A stretch of 12,680 nucleotides of DNA from Savagea sp. (lineage in GTDB: Bacteria > Bacillota > Bacilli > Bacillales_A > Planococcaceae): assembly GCA_030146155.1 (NCBI GenBank), contig JASLCF010000217.1, positions 1 to 12,680 of the forward strand. The letters are read 5' to 3'. The position numbers were made by a program, and so were the translations under genes. The notes under the pieces were generated by a model. The model was given only the letters and a program-made list of their open reading frames with translations. It did no database searches and was not told where the DNA came from. Positions 1 through 6,872 of the stretch are shown in pieces (positions within the stretch are counted from its first letter, which is position 1; the number at the start of each line of letters is the position of its first letter).

Positions 1-41
1 TCAGTAATGACTGGACGCTTAATTACGTTACGTGCTTCCAT
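1..41 (-). CDS. rplW: 50S ribosomal protein L23, N-terminal fragment
   Basis: Only the first 13 full codons are in the window and the gene runs off its left edge. They read MEARNVIKRPVIT, which matches the conserved opening of Bacilli L23 (an acidic start, then a (V/L)(I/L)KRPVIT block). L23 binds domain III of 23S rRNA at the polypeptide exit and docks trigger factor and SRP. The ATG overlaps the rplD stop by one base (TAATG), and its Shine-Dalgarno AGGAGGTG at 50-57 lies inside the last codons of rplD. Translation is therefore probably coupled to L4. Position after rplD is the standard S10-operon order. The identification rests on a short peptide plus synteny. Confidence 0.9.
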   Translation of the reverse strand, partial: MEARNVIKRPVIT

Positions 42-664
42 TAACCAAGCACCTCCTCTACTTTTTCAACAGCTGCCTTCGTCATCACAAGGTTTGTGTG
101 ATTAACGATGTCAAGTACGTTTAATCCTGATGCTGTTGTAACCGTAACACCTGGGATATTGCGTGCTGACAATGCCACTGTCTCATCTAAATCTGCAGTT
201 ACGATTAAAGCTTTCTTCTCTACTGATAGAGCAGCTAATACTTTAATGAACTCTTTTGTTTTTGGTGCGTCGAATGATAAGTTATCAACTACGATTAACT
301 CTTCAGCTTTTACTTTCGTTGATAAAGCTGATAATAAAGCTAAACGACGAACTTTTTTAGGGAATTGGTAGCTATAGCTACGTGGTGTTGGTCCGAATAC
401 AATTCCACCTCCACGCCATTGTGGTGAACGGATTGATCCTTGACGAGCACGTCCAGTTCCTTTTTGATTCCAAGGTTTACGTCCACCGCCTGATACTTCA
501 GCACGTGTTTTTACCTTGTGGTTTCCTTGACGTAAGCTAGCACGTTGTTGAATGATAGCATCGAAAAGTACAGCTTCATTCGGCTCGATACCGAAAATCG
601 CTTCATTTAATTCAATTTCTCCAACAGATGAACCTGTTTGACTTAAAACGGATACTTTTGGCAT
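41..664 (-). CDS. rplD: 50S ribosomal protein L4
   Basis: This 207-residue protein has the usual length for bacterial L4. It binds domain I of 23S rRNA early in 50S assembly, and its extended loop reaches the exit tunnel. That loop is visible at about residues 50-97, rich in Gly, Arg and Lys. It includes WNQKGTGRARQGS at 65-77 and the PQWRGGG stretch at 81-87. The GTG at 69-71, a site where macrolide-resistance changes are known in streptococci, is intact. The ATG is preceded by AAAGGAGG (672-679). It follows rplC by 25 nt and overlaps the rplW start by one base. In E. coli L4 also represses its own S10 operon; whether it acts on the leader at 1660-1782 here cannot be seen. Confidence 0.98.
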   Translation of the reverse strand: MPKVSVLSQTGSSVGEIELNEAIFGIEPNEAVLFDAIIQQRASLRQGNHKVKTRAEVSGGGRKPWNQKGTGRARQGSIRSPQWRGGGIVFGPTPRSYSYQFPKKVRRLALLSALSTKVKAEELIVVDNLSFDAPKTKEFIKVLAALSVEKKALIVTADLDETVALSARNIPGVTVTTASGLNVLDIVNHTNLVMTKAAVEKVEEVLG

Positions 665-689
665 TTTACTTCCTCCTTTCTTTAACTAA

Positions 690-1319
690 TTAGTTTCCTT
701 TGATCGCAGATTTCACTTCGATAAGTGATTTCTTCGCTCCTGGAACATTTCCTTTGATAAGGAGTAAATTGCGTTCTGTATCTACACGAACGATTTCTAG
801 GTTTTGAACAGTTACTGTATCTCCGCCCATACGACCTGGCATTGTTTGTCCTTTGAACACACGTTGTGCGTCAACAGAACCAATTGAACCTGGTGCGCGG
901 TGGAAACGTGAACCGTGACTCATTGGCCCGATTGCATGTCCGTAACGTTTAATAACACCTTGGAAACCTTTCCCTTTTGATACTCCTGTAACGTCGACGA
1001 TTTGTCCTTCTTCGAACACGTCAACTTTGACTTCCTGACCAACTTCGTACCCAGCTACGTCTAATCCGCGGAATTCGCGAATGAAGCGCTTAGGTGTCGT
1101 TTCTGCTTTAGCAACATGTCCTTTTTCAGGTTTATTTGCAAGCTTTTCACGTTTGTCTTCAAAACCTAATTGAATCGCTTCATAACCGTCTGTTTCAGCA
1201 GTTTTCTTCTGAAGAACGATATTAGGTGTTGCTTCGATTACTGTTACCGGAATTAAATCTCCATTTTCAGCGAAAATTTGAGTCATTCCTACTTTTCTAC
1301 CTAAGATTCCTTTGGTCAT
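690..1319 (-). CDS. rplC: 50S ribosomal protein L3
   Basis: This 209-residue protein has the length typical of L3 in Bacilli. It starts with the family signature MTKGILGRKVGMTQIF. L3 binds 23S rRNA domain VI early in assembly and sends a long loop toward the peptidyl transferase centre. The loop occupies about residues 112-165 and contains SKGKGFQG, GPMSHGSRFHRAPGSIG and VFKGQTMPGRMGG. The tip is less standard than the rest: it has YGHAIGPM where many relatives have HGQSRGPM, and HRAPG where HRRPG is usual. The ATG has a near-perfect Shine-Dalgarno AGGAGGTG (1326-1333). The gene lies 31 nt after rpsJ and 25 nt before rplD in the S10 operon. Confidence 0.98.
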   Translation of the reverse strand: MTKGILGRKVGMTQIFAENGDLIPVTVIEATPNIVLQKKTAETDGYEAIQLGFEDKREKLANKPEKGHVAKAETTPKRFIREFRGLDVAGYEVGQEVKVDVFEEGQIVDVTGVSKGKGFQGVIKRYGHAIGPMSHGSRFHRAPGSIGSVDAQRVFKGQTMPGRMGGDTVTVQNLEIVRVDTERNLLLIKGNVPGAKKSLIEVKSAIKGN

Positions 1320-1350
1320 TTGTCACACCTCCTGATTTTCTTTTTATATT

Positions 1351-1659
1351 TTATAATTTAATTTCAATGTCTACACCTGATGGTAAGTCTAACTTCATTA
1401 AAGCGTCGACTGTTTTCGGTGTTGGATTTACGATATCGATTAAGCGTTTATGTGTACGCATTTCGAATTGCTCACGTGAATCTTTGTATACGTGAACTGA
1501 ACGTAGAATTGTGTATACCGAGCGCTCTGTTGGTAATGGGATTGGTCCTGAGACACCCGCACCTGAACGTTTTGCAGTTTCAACAATTTTTTCAGCTGAT
1601 TGATCTAAAATTCTGTGATCATAAGCTTTTAAACGAATACGAATTTTTTGTTTTGCCAT
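1351..1659 (-). CDS. rpsJ: 30S ribosomal protein S10 (NusE)
   Basis: This 102-residue protein is full length and closely similar to Bacilli S10, opening MAKQKIRIRLKAYDHRILDQ and ending DLPSGVDIEIKL. S10 sits in the 30S head. In E. coli it also works as NusE with NusB in antitermination complexes on rRNA operons and links NusG to the ribosome. The loop near residues 53-60 reads RSVHVYKD. Valine at 57 differs from the lysine I recall in most Bacilli, though E. coli also has V57. The ATG follows AAGGAGGG (1666-1673). It is the first gene of the S10 operon, preceded by a GC-rich leader and two promoters and separated from tuf by a terminator. Confidence 0.98.
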   Translation of the reverse strand: MAKQKIRIRLKAYDHRILDQSAEKIVETAKRSGAGVSGPIPLPTERSVYTILRSVHVYKDSREQFEMRTHKRLIDIVNPTPKTVDALMKLDLPSGVDIEIKL

Positions 1660-1782
1660 TATTTTCCCTCCTTCTCCGCCTATTTACTAGACATTCTCCA
1701 CGAAAATTTCCCACACACTTGCCATGGCAAAGCGGCCGGGTGTGTCAGCAACCTCTCGCTTCATCGCAGTCAAAAGACAACA
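1660..1782 (-). promoter_or_regulatory. structured 5' leader of the S10 operon
   Basis: The leader runs from the predicted start of the proximal promoter to the rpsJ ATG. In an otherwise AT-rich gap it has a sharply GC-rich core at about 1711-1760. This includes ACACAC (1740-1745) pairing with GTGTGT (1713-1718), with CGGCCG (1733-1738) and the palindrome TTGCCATGGCAA (1719-1730) between them. From memory, this core closely resembles the segment found before rpsJ in many Firmicutes, for which an S10 leader family has been described. No intrinsic terminator is visible in it, so control, if any, would act on translation or by another route. The ribosomal ligand (S10, L4 or other) is not shown by the sequence. 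Confidence 0.6.
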
Positions 1783-1788
1783 CTCAAC

Positions 1789-1817
1789 ATTATACACAAA
1801 AAAATAGAATCTCGCAA
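1789..1817 (-). promoter_or_regulatory. proximal promoter of the S10 operon
   Basis: A -35 TTGCGA (1812-1817) and a perfect -10 TATAAT (1789-1794) are separated by exactly 17 bp, on the strand and at the distance expected for rpsJ. Transcription would start near 1782, giving a leader of about 123 nt. This is a sigma-A type call made by motif only. Confidence 0.75.
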
Positions 1818-1860
1818 CTCTTTTAGCGAAATTCAATTGAAATAATATTGAACTCTTTTA
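1816..1860 (-). repeat. 10-bp direct repeat linking the two S10 promoters
   Basis: TAAAAGAGTT occurs at 1851-1860 and 1816-1825. The first copy begins on the last base of the distal -10. The second copy runs into the proximal -35, so its GTT is part of GTTGCG. The spacing is 35 bp. It may be a remnant of promoter duplication or a shared site; this is inference. Confidence 0.5.
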
Positions 1861-1888
1861 TTATATACATCTCTTGTATAAAACGCAA
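1860..1888 (-). promoter_or_regulatory. distal tandem promoter of the S10 operon
   Basis: A -35 TTGCGT (1883-1888) and a perfect -10 TATAAT (1860-1865) are again separated by 17 bp. The -10 lies 71 bp upstream of the proximal one, and the -35 shares GTTGCG with it. Predicted start is near 1853. Confidence 0.65.
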
Positions 1889-2082
1889 CCTTTTATTTTA
1901 TTTTTCTTGAAGTGTCTATTTTTTATTCTCCTTTGAATAGAACGAATTTTTATTTTTGAAATTCATATCGTAGAAAAAGTCATTCACTATTGTTTTTTAA
2001 AATGCTATTCGATCACTAGATTTGTAATGCCTTCAATTGTAGTCAACGTATTTTTTATTTCTGTTGAAGTAAAAAAGAGCAC
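1889..2082. other. AT-rich spacer without a recognisable gene
   Basis: Between the tuf terminator and the distal S10 promoter are about 190 bp of very AT-rich DNA. I see no ORF with a ribosome binding site, no tRNA-like fold and no strong terminator. A TTGACT at 2041-2046 has no acceptable -10 partner. Weak AT-only inverted repeats exist near 1943-1963. It may act as an upstream AT-rich element for the promoters. Confidence 0.5.
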
Positions 2083-2112
2083 AAAAAAACCTCGTACGTC
2101 TACGAGGTTTTT
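2083..2112 (-). terminator. intrinsic terminator after tuf
   Basis: There is a perfect 12-bp stem (2085-2096 with 2101-2112) around the 4-nt loop 2097-2100. On the minus strand it is followed by a run of seven T, partly within the stem. It begins 12 bases past the tuf stop codon. This is a strong rho-independent terminator that separates the str unit from the S10 unit. Confidence 0.93.
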
Positions 2113-2124
2113 AAAAAGTTAAAA

Positions 2125-3312
<1,188 letters not shown>

Positions 3313-3358
3313 TTGGAAAATCCTCCCTTAGATAAGTTTAAATTTTTTTATTTGTTAT

Positions 3359-3390
3359 GAATAGTCGAAAGGTTGAACTTCCAACTATCC
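3359..3390 (-). promoter_or_regulatory. fusA-tuf intercistronic stem-loop
   Basis: On the minus-strand transcript, 3378-3390 pairs with 3359-3371 over 13 consecutive pairs, three of them G-U, around the 6-nt loop 3372-3377 (TTCAAC in the transcript). The G-U pairs would be A-C mismatches on the opposite strand, so the structure fits only the fusA-tuf mRNA. No T-run follows, so it is not a typical terminator. An mRNA processing or stability role is inference. Confidence 0.6.
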
Positions 3391-3431
3391 ATATCTTACA
3401 AGTTTTTTATAGTAGAAACAAGAACGAACTA

Positions 3432-5528
3432 TTATTCGCCTTTATTCTTTTTAATTACTTCTTCAGCAATTGATTTTGGAACTTCTTCATAGTGATCAAA
3501 CACCATTGAGAATACTCCGCGTCCTTGCGTATTTGAACGAAGTGAAGTTGCATATCCGAACATTTCAGCTAATGGAACGATAGAACGCACAACTTGTGCA
3601 TTTCCACGAGCTTCCATACCTTCAACGCGTCCACGACGACTTGTTACGTCACCCATAATGTCTCCCATGTATTCTTCAGGAATGATGATTTCAACTTTCA
3701 TCATTGGTTCTAAAAGAACTGGGTCACATTTAGATGCTGCGTTTTTAAGTGCCATAGATGCTGCAATTTTAAATGCCATCTCGTTCGAGTCAACATCATG
3801 GTAAGAACCATCATATAATTTCGCACGAACGTTGATTAATGGATATCCTGCGATAATACCATTGTCTAGTGAATCGCGTAATCCTGCTTCAACTGCTGGA
3901 ATGTATTCACGTGGAACAACACCACCAACGATAGCATCTTCAAATACAAAGTTTTCGCGCTCTTTTCCTTCTTCAGGTTCTGGTTGAGGACCGAATTCAA
4001 TCCAAACGTGTCCGTATTGTCCACGTCCACCAGATTGACGAACGAATTTCCCTTCAACTTCCGCAGTTTGACGGAATGTTTCACGGTAAGAAACTTGTGG
4101 TGCACCAACGTTTGCTTCAACGCGGAATTCACGTTTTAGACGATCAACGATGATGTCAAGGTGAAGTTCACCCATACCAGCGATGATAACTTCGCCAGTT
4201 TCTTGATCCGTGTGCGCACGGAATGTTGGATCTTCTTCTTGTAATTTCGCAAGAGCTTGTCCCATTTTATCTTGGTCGGCTTTTGTTTTTGGTTCAATAG
4301 CAACTGAGATAACTGGTTCAGGGAATTCCATTGATTCTAAGATAATAGGTGCTTTTTCGTCACATAATGTGTCTCCCGTACCTGTATCTTTCAAACCAAC
4401 AGCAGCAGCGATTTCTCCTGCATGTACTTCTGCGATTTCTTCACGAGAGTTAGCGTGCATTTGTAGGATACGTCCTACGCGTTCACGTTTCCCTTTCGAA
4501 GAGTTTAATACGTATGATCCTGATTCTAAGACACCAGAATAAATACGGAAGAATGTTAATTTACCTACGAATGGGTCAGTCATTACTTTAAATGCTAATG
4601 CAGAGAATGGCGTTTCATCTGAAGCTGGACGAGTTTCTTCCTCTTCTGTTTCAGGGTTAATACCAGCCATGGCATCAATATCAAGTGGTGATGGTAGGTA
4701 ATCTACTACAGCATCAAGAACAAGTTGTACACCCTTGTTTTTAAATGCTGTACCACATACTACTGGGTAGAATTCTACTGATAGAGTTGCACGACGAATC
4801 GCAGCTTTTAACTCTTCTACAGAGATTTCTTCTCCACTTAAATATTTCTCCATTAAATCTTCATCAACATCAGCAAGACCTTCGATTAATTTTTCGCGGT
4901 ATTCTTCTGCTTCTGCACGGAATTCTTCAGGAATTTCAATCTCTTCAATATCTGTTCCTAAGTCGTTACCATACATTGTTGCTTTCATTTCGATTAGATC
5001 GATAATTCCACGGAAGTCATCTTCTGCACCAATTGGAATTTGGATTGGATGCGCATTTGCTTGTAGGCGGTCATGAAGAGTACCTACTGCATAATGGAAG
5101 TTCGCACCTGTTTTATCCATTTTGTTAACGAATACTAATCTTGGAACACCATAAGTTGTCGCTTGACGCCATACAGTTTCCGTTTGCGGTTCAACACCTG
5201 ACTGAGCGTCAAGTACTGTAACTGCACCATCAAGTACACGAAGTGAACGTTCAACTTCAACAGTGAAGTCTACGTGACCTGGAGTATCGATGATATTTAC
5301 GCGGTGACCTTTCCACTGTGCTGTTGTAGCAGCAGAAGTGATTGTGATTCCACGCTCTTGCTCTTGTTCCATCCAGTCCATTTGTGAAGCACCTTCGTGC
5401 GTTTCACCTAACTTGTGGATACGACCTGTGTAAAAAAGGATACGCTCTGTCGTCGTAGTTTTACCAGCGTCGATGTGAGCCATGATACCAATGTTACGAG
5501 TATTCTCGAGTGAGAACTCTCTAGCCAT
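3432..5528 (-). CDS. fusA: elongation factor G
   Basis: EF-G is 698 residues here, close to the roughly 690-700 usual in Bacilli. It is the translocation GTPase, and with ribosome recycling factor it also helps split ribosomes. GTPase motifs are AHIDAGKT (17-24), RGITI (59-63), DTPGH (81-85) and NKMD (135-138). Later landmarks fit domains III to V, including GMGELHLDII in domain III, GGRGQYGHVWIE in domain IV and RRGRVEGME in domain V. The ATG has AAGGAG at 5538-5543, spaced 9 nt. The gene lies 56 bp after rpsG in the str unit. It is not one of the TetM-type ribosomal protection proteins: sequence and position are those of housekeeping EF-G. No truncation or frameshift is seen. Confidence 0.99.
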   Translation of the reverse strand: MAREFSLENTRNIGIMAHIDAGKTTTTERILFYTGRIHKLGETHEGASQMDWMEQEQERGITITSAATTAQWKGHRVNIIDTPGHVDFTVEVERSLRVLDGAVTVLDAQSGVEPQTETVWRQATTYGVPRLVFVNKMDKTGANFHYAVGTLHDRLQANAHPIQIPIGAEDDFRGIIDLIEMKATMYGNDLGTDIEEIEIPEEFRAEAEEYREKLIEGLADVDEDLMEKYLSGEEISVEELKAAIRRATLSVEFYPVVCGTAFKNKGVQLVLDAVVDYLPSPLDIDAMAGINPETEEEETRPASDETPFSALAFKVMTDPFVGKLTFFRIYSGVLESGSYVLNSSKGKRERVGRILQMHANSREEIAEVHAGEIAAAVGLKDTGTGDTLCDEKAPIILESMEFPEPVISVAIEPKTKADQDKMGQALAKLQEEDPTFRAHTDQETGEVIIAGMGELHLDIIVDRLKREFRVEANVGAPQVSYRETFRQTAEVEGKFVRQSGGRGQYGHVWIEFGPQPEPEEGKERENFVFEDAIVGGVVPREYIPAVEAGLRDSLDNGIIAGYPLINVRAKLYDGSYHDVDSNEMAFKIAASMALKNAASKCDPVLLEPMMKVEIIIPEEYMGDIMGDVTSRRGRVEGMEARGNAQVVRSIVPLAEMFGYATSLRSNTQGRGVFSMVFDHYEEVPKSIAEEVIKKNKGE

Positions 5529-5584
5529 AATGTATTTCTCCTTCCGTTATCCGATTAGGATGTAAATGAATTGTGATGCAAATA

Positions 5585-6055
5585 TTACCAACGGTAGTGA
5601 GCGAATGCTTTGTTCGCTTCTGCCATTTTGTGTAATTCTTCACGGCGTTTCACTGAAGCACCTGTGTTATTTGAAGCATCTAAAATTTCATTTGCAAGGC
5701 GTTCTTCCATTGTTTTTTCTCCGCGTGTACGTGAGTAGTTTACTAAGAAACGTAATCCTAATGTTGTACGGCGGTCTGGACGAACCTCAACCGGAACTTG
5801 GTAGTTCGCCCCACCTACACGGCGAGCACGTACTTCAAGTACTGGCATGATGTTATTTAAAGCTTCTTCGAATACTTCTAGAGGATCTTTACCTGAACGC
5901 TCTTGAACTAATTCGAAAGCTGTGTAAAGAATCTTTTGTGAAGTACCTTTTTTACCGTCGACCATCATTTTGTTGATCAAACGAGTAACTAATTTTGAGT
6001 TGTAAATTGGATCTGGTAATACGTCGCGTTTTGCAACTGGGCCTTTACGTGGCAT
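5585..6055 (-). CDS. rpsG: 30S ribosomal protein S7
   Basis: This 156-residue protein is the normal Bacilli length, opening MPRKGPVAKRDVLPDP and ending AFAHYRW. S7 nucleates assembly of the 30S head on the 3' major domain of 16S rRNA and lies near the E site and mRNA exit. I chose the ATG at 6053-6055 because AAGGGAGG lies 7 nt upstream; a TTG at 6071-6073 is in frame, but the Shine-Dalgarno would then be inside the gene. In E. coli S7 represses the str operon by binding the rpsL-rpsG intercistronic RNA. Here that gap is only 48 nt and holds a small hairpin, GAGT-ATC-ACTC (6075-6085), whose sequence also appears in the rpsL leader. Confidence 0.99.
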   Translation of the reverse strand: MPRKGPVAKRDVLPDPIYNSKLVTRLINKMMVDGKKGTSQKILYTAFELVQERSGKDPLEVFEEALNNIMPVLEVRARRVGGANYQVPVEVRPDRRTTLGLRFLVNYSRTRGEKTMEERLANEILDASNNTGASVKRREELHKMAEANKAFAHYRW

Positions 6056-6073
6056 GTTTTTTCCTCCCTTCAA

Positions 6074-6088
6074 CGAGTGATACTCTAT
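6074..6088 (-). promoter_or_regulatory. small hairpin element in the rpsL-rpsG gap
   Basis: The minus strand reads ATAGAGTATCACTCG, a 4-bp GAGT/ACTC stem around a 3-nt loop. The same flanking sequence, ATAGAGT then ACTCG, is found at 6715-6727 in the rpsL leader with a one-base centre. The location equals the E. coli S7 operator region, but no binding is shown. Confidence 0.35.
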
Positions 6089-6103
6089 ACATAAATTGTT
6101 AGA

Positions 6104-6523
6104 TTATTTTTTCTCTTTTGGTTTCTTAACACCGTATTGTGAACGGCTTTGTTTACGGTCTGTAACTCCAGCAGTATCAAGCGCACCACGAACAACGTGG
6201 TAGCGTACCCCTGGTAAGTCTTTAACACGTCCTCCACGGATTAAAACAACACTGTGCTCTTGTAGGTTATGTCCTTCACCCGGGATATACGCGTTCACTT
6301 CTAATGTATTCGTTAAACGAACACGAGCGTATTTACGTAAAGCCGAGTTAGGTTTTTTAGGCTTCATTGTTCCTACACGAGTACAAACTCCACGCTTTTG
6401 AGGTGAGTTTACAGTCGTCATAGATTTTTTGAAGCTGTTGTACATTTTGCCTAAAGCAGGTGATTTAGATCCTGATTTTTTTGACTGACGCGGTTTGCGA
6501 ACTAATTGATTAATTGTTGGCAT
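6104..6523 (-). CDS. rpsL: 30S ribosomal protein S12
   Basis: S12 has 139 residues here and sits at the decoding centre, where it controls fidelity and streptomycin response. The ATG at 6521-6523 is chosen because the protein then begins MPTINQLVRKPR, as in the family, and AAAGGAGG (about 6531-6538) lies just upstream; an in-frame TTG at 6587-6589 would add an unrelated 22-residue tail. Conserved blocks are SPQKRGVCTRVGT (40-52), PKKPNSALRK (55-64) and GGRVKDLPGVRYH (97-109). Lys56 and Lys101, equivalent to E. coli K42 and K87, are present, so the two main streptomycin-resistance sites look wild type. Residue 54 is Lys (codon AAG), where nearly all S12 proteins I know have Thr. It is the first gene of the str unit, with its own promoter and a long leader. 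Confidence 0.98.
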   Translation of the reverse strand: MPTINQLVRKPRQSKKSGSKSPALGKMYNSFKKSMTTVNSPQKRGVCTRVGTMKPKKPNSALRKYARVRLTNTLEVNAYIPGEGHNLQEHSVVLIRGGRVKDLPGVRYHVVRGALDTAGVTDRKQSRSQYGVKKPKEKK

Positions 6524-6792
6524 TTTATTTCCTCCTTTCGAAATTTGTAATCCCACACATCCAGGTGGTTCATTTTTAGGTAAAAACAAATGCTTTTGTG
6601 ATATTCACAAAAACGTAAGTGTTGAAATAAGGTAGCAACTGGTTCATCTAAATGAGCCGCCTCGAGGATCGGTCATTTGAAAGCAAGTAGTCTAAACTAC
6701 TCTCTGATGATTGCCGAGTCACTCTATTTCATTTGTTATACCTTTGACTGCTAATTCATGGTCTTTGCAAGAAAATAAATTAACTATCAACC
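6524..6792 (-). promoter_or_regulatory. long 5' leader of the str operon with a predicted three-way junction
   Basis: About 270 nt separate the predicted start from the rpsL ATG, with no ORF. By eye, 6623-6731 folds into nested helices: 6725-6731 with 6623-6629, 6711-6714 with 6635-6638, and 6706-6710 with 6644-6648. These close a junction of hairpin 6686-6701 (AGTAGT, loop TTAG, ACTACT) and hairpin 6650-6678 (AAATGA and CCG pairing with CGG and TCATTT, loop TCGA). Downstream, 6594-6601 pairs with 6605-6612 (8 bp), followed by T-rich sequence. No T-box, L10-type or other known leader motif is recognised. The helices are short and unverified. Confidence 0.5.
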
Positions 6793-6798
6793 TTTTGT

Positions 6799-6827
6799 AT
6801 ATTATCATCTAGCTATTCACATGTCAA
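6799..6827 (-). promoter_or_regulatory. promoter of the str operon
   Basis: A perfect -35 TTGACA (6822-6827), a 17-bp spacer and TAATAT (6799-6804) with TG one base upstream of it (extended -10) form a strong sigma-A type promoter. It lies 10 bp past the rpoC terminator. Transcription would start near 6792. Confidence 0.8.
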
Positions 6828-6837
6828 CTCTTCTTAT

Positions 6838-6872
6838 AAAATAATTAGGGAGTTTTTCTCCCTAATTATTTT
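6838..6872 (-). terminator. intrinsic terminator after rpoC
   Basis: There is a perfect 15-bp inverted repeat (6838-6852 with 6858-6872) around a 5-nt loop. On the minus strand it has a GGGAG/CTCCC core and a T-rich 3' arm ending TTATTTTAT. It begins 7 bases past the rpoC stop. The T tract is partly in the stem and short, so some readthrough into rpsL is possible. Confidence 0.88.

Noticed and set aside
1380..1826. Plus-strand ORF of 148 codons over rpsJ and its leader, and other plus-strand ORFs
   Set aside because: They are antisense shadows of strongly identified minus-strand genes, without ribosome binding sites or recognisable domains.
1916..1966. Possible 16-codon ORF (ATG to TAG, Lys/Asn-rich peptide) in the tuf-rpsJ gap, minus strand
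   Set aside because: No Shine-Dalgarno upstream, composition just follows the AT-rich DNA, and it lies upstream of both S10 promoters.
2018..2046. TTGACT as a possible third S10 promoter
   Set aside because: At 16-18 bp spacing there is no -10 better than 2 or 3 of 6; the only partial match needs a 15-bp spacer.
3313..3431. Separate tuf promoter in the fusA-tuf gap (TATAAA at 3406-3411)
   Set aside because: No acceptable -35 at 16-18 bp; a promoter inside the fusA 3' end cannot be excluded but I could not find a good one.
6056..6073. Longer rpsG form starting at TTG 6071-6073
   Set aside because: The Shine-Dalgarno AAGGGAGG would be inside the gene; the ATG at 6053-6055 gives the standard S7 N-terminus and length.
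6524..6589. Longer rpsL form starting at an in-frame TTG
   Set aside because: The extra 22 residues are unlike any S12 and contain the ribosome binding site of the ATG at 6521-6523.
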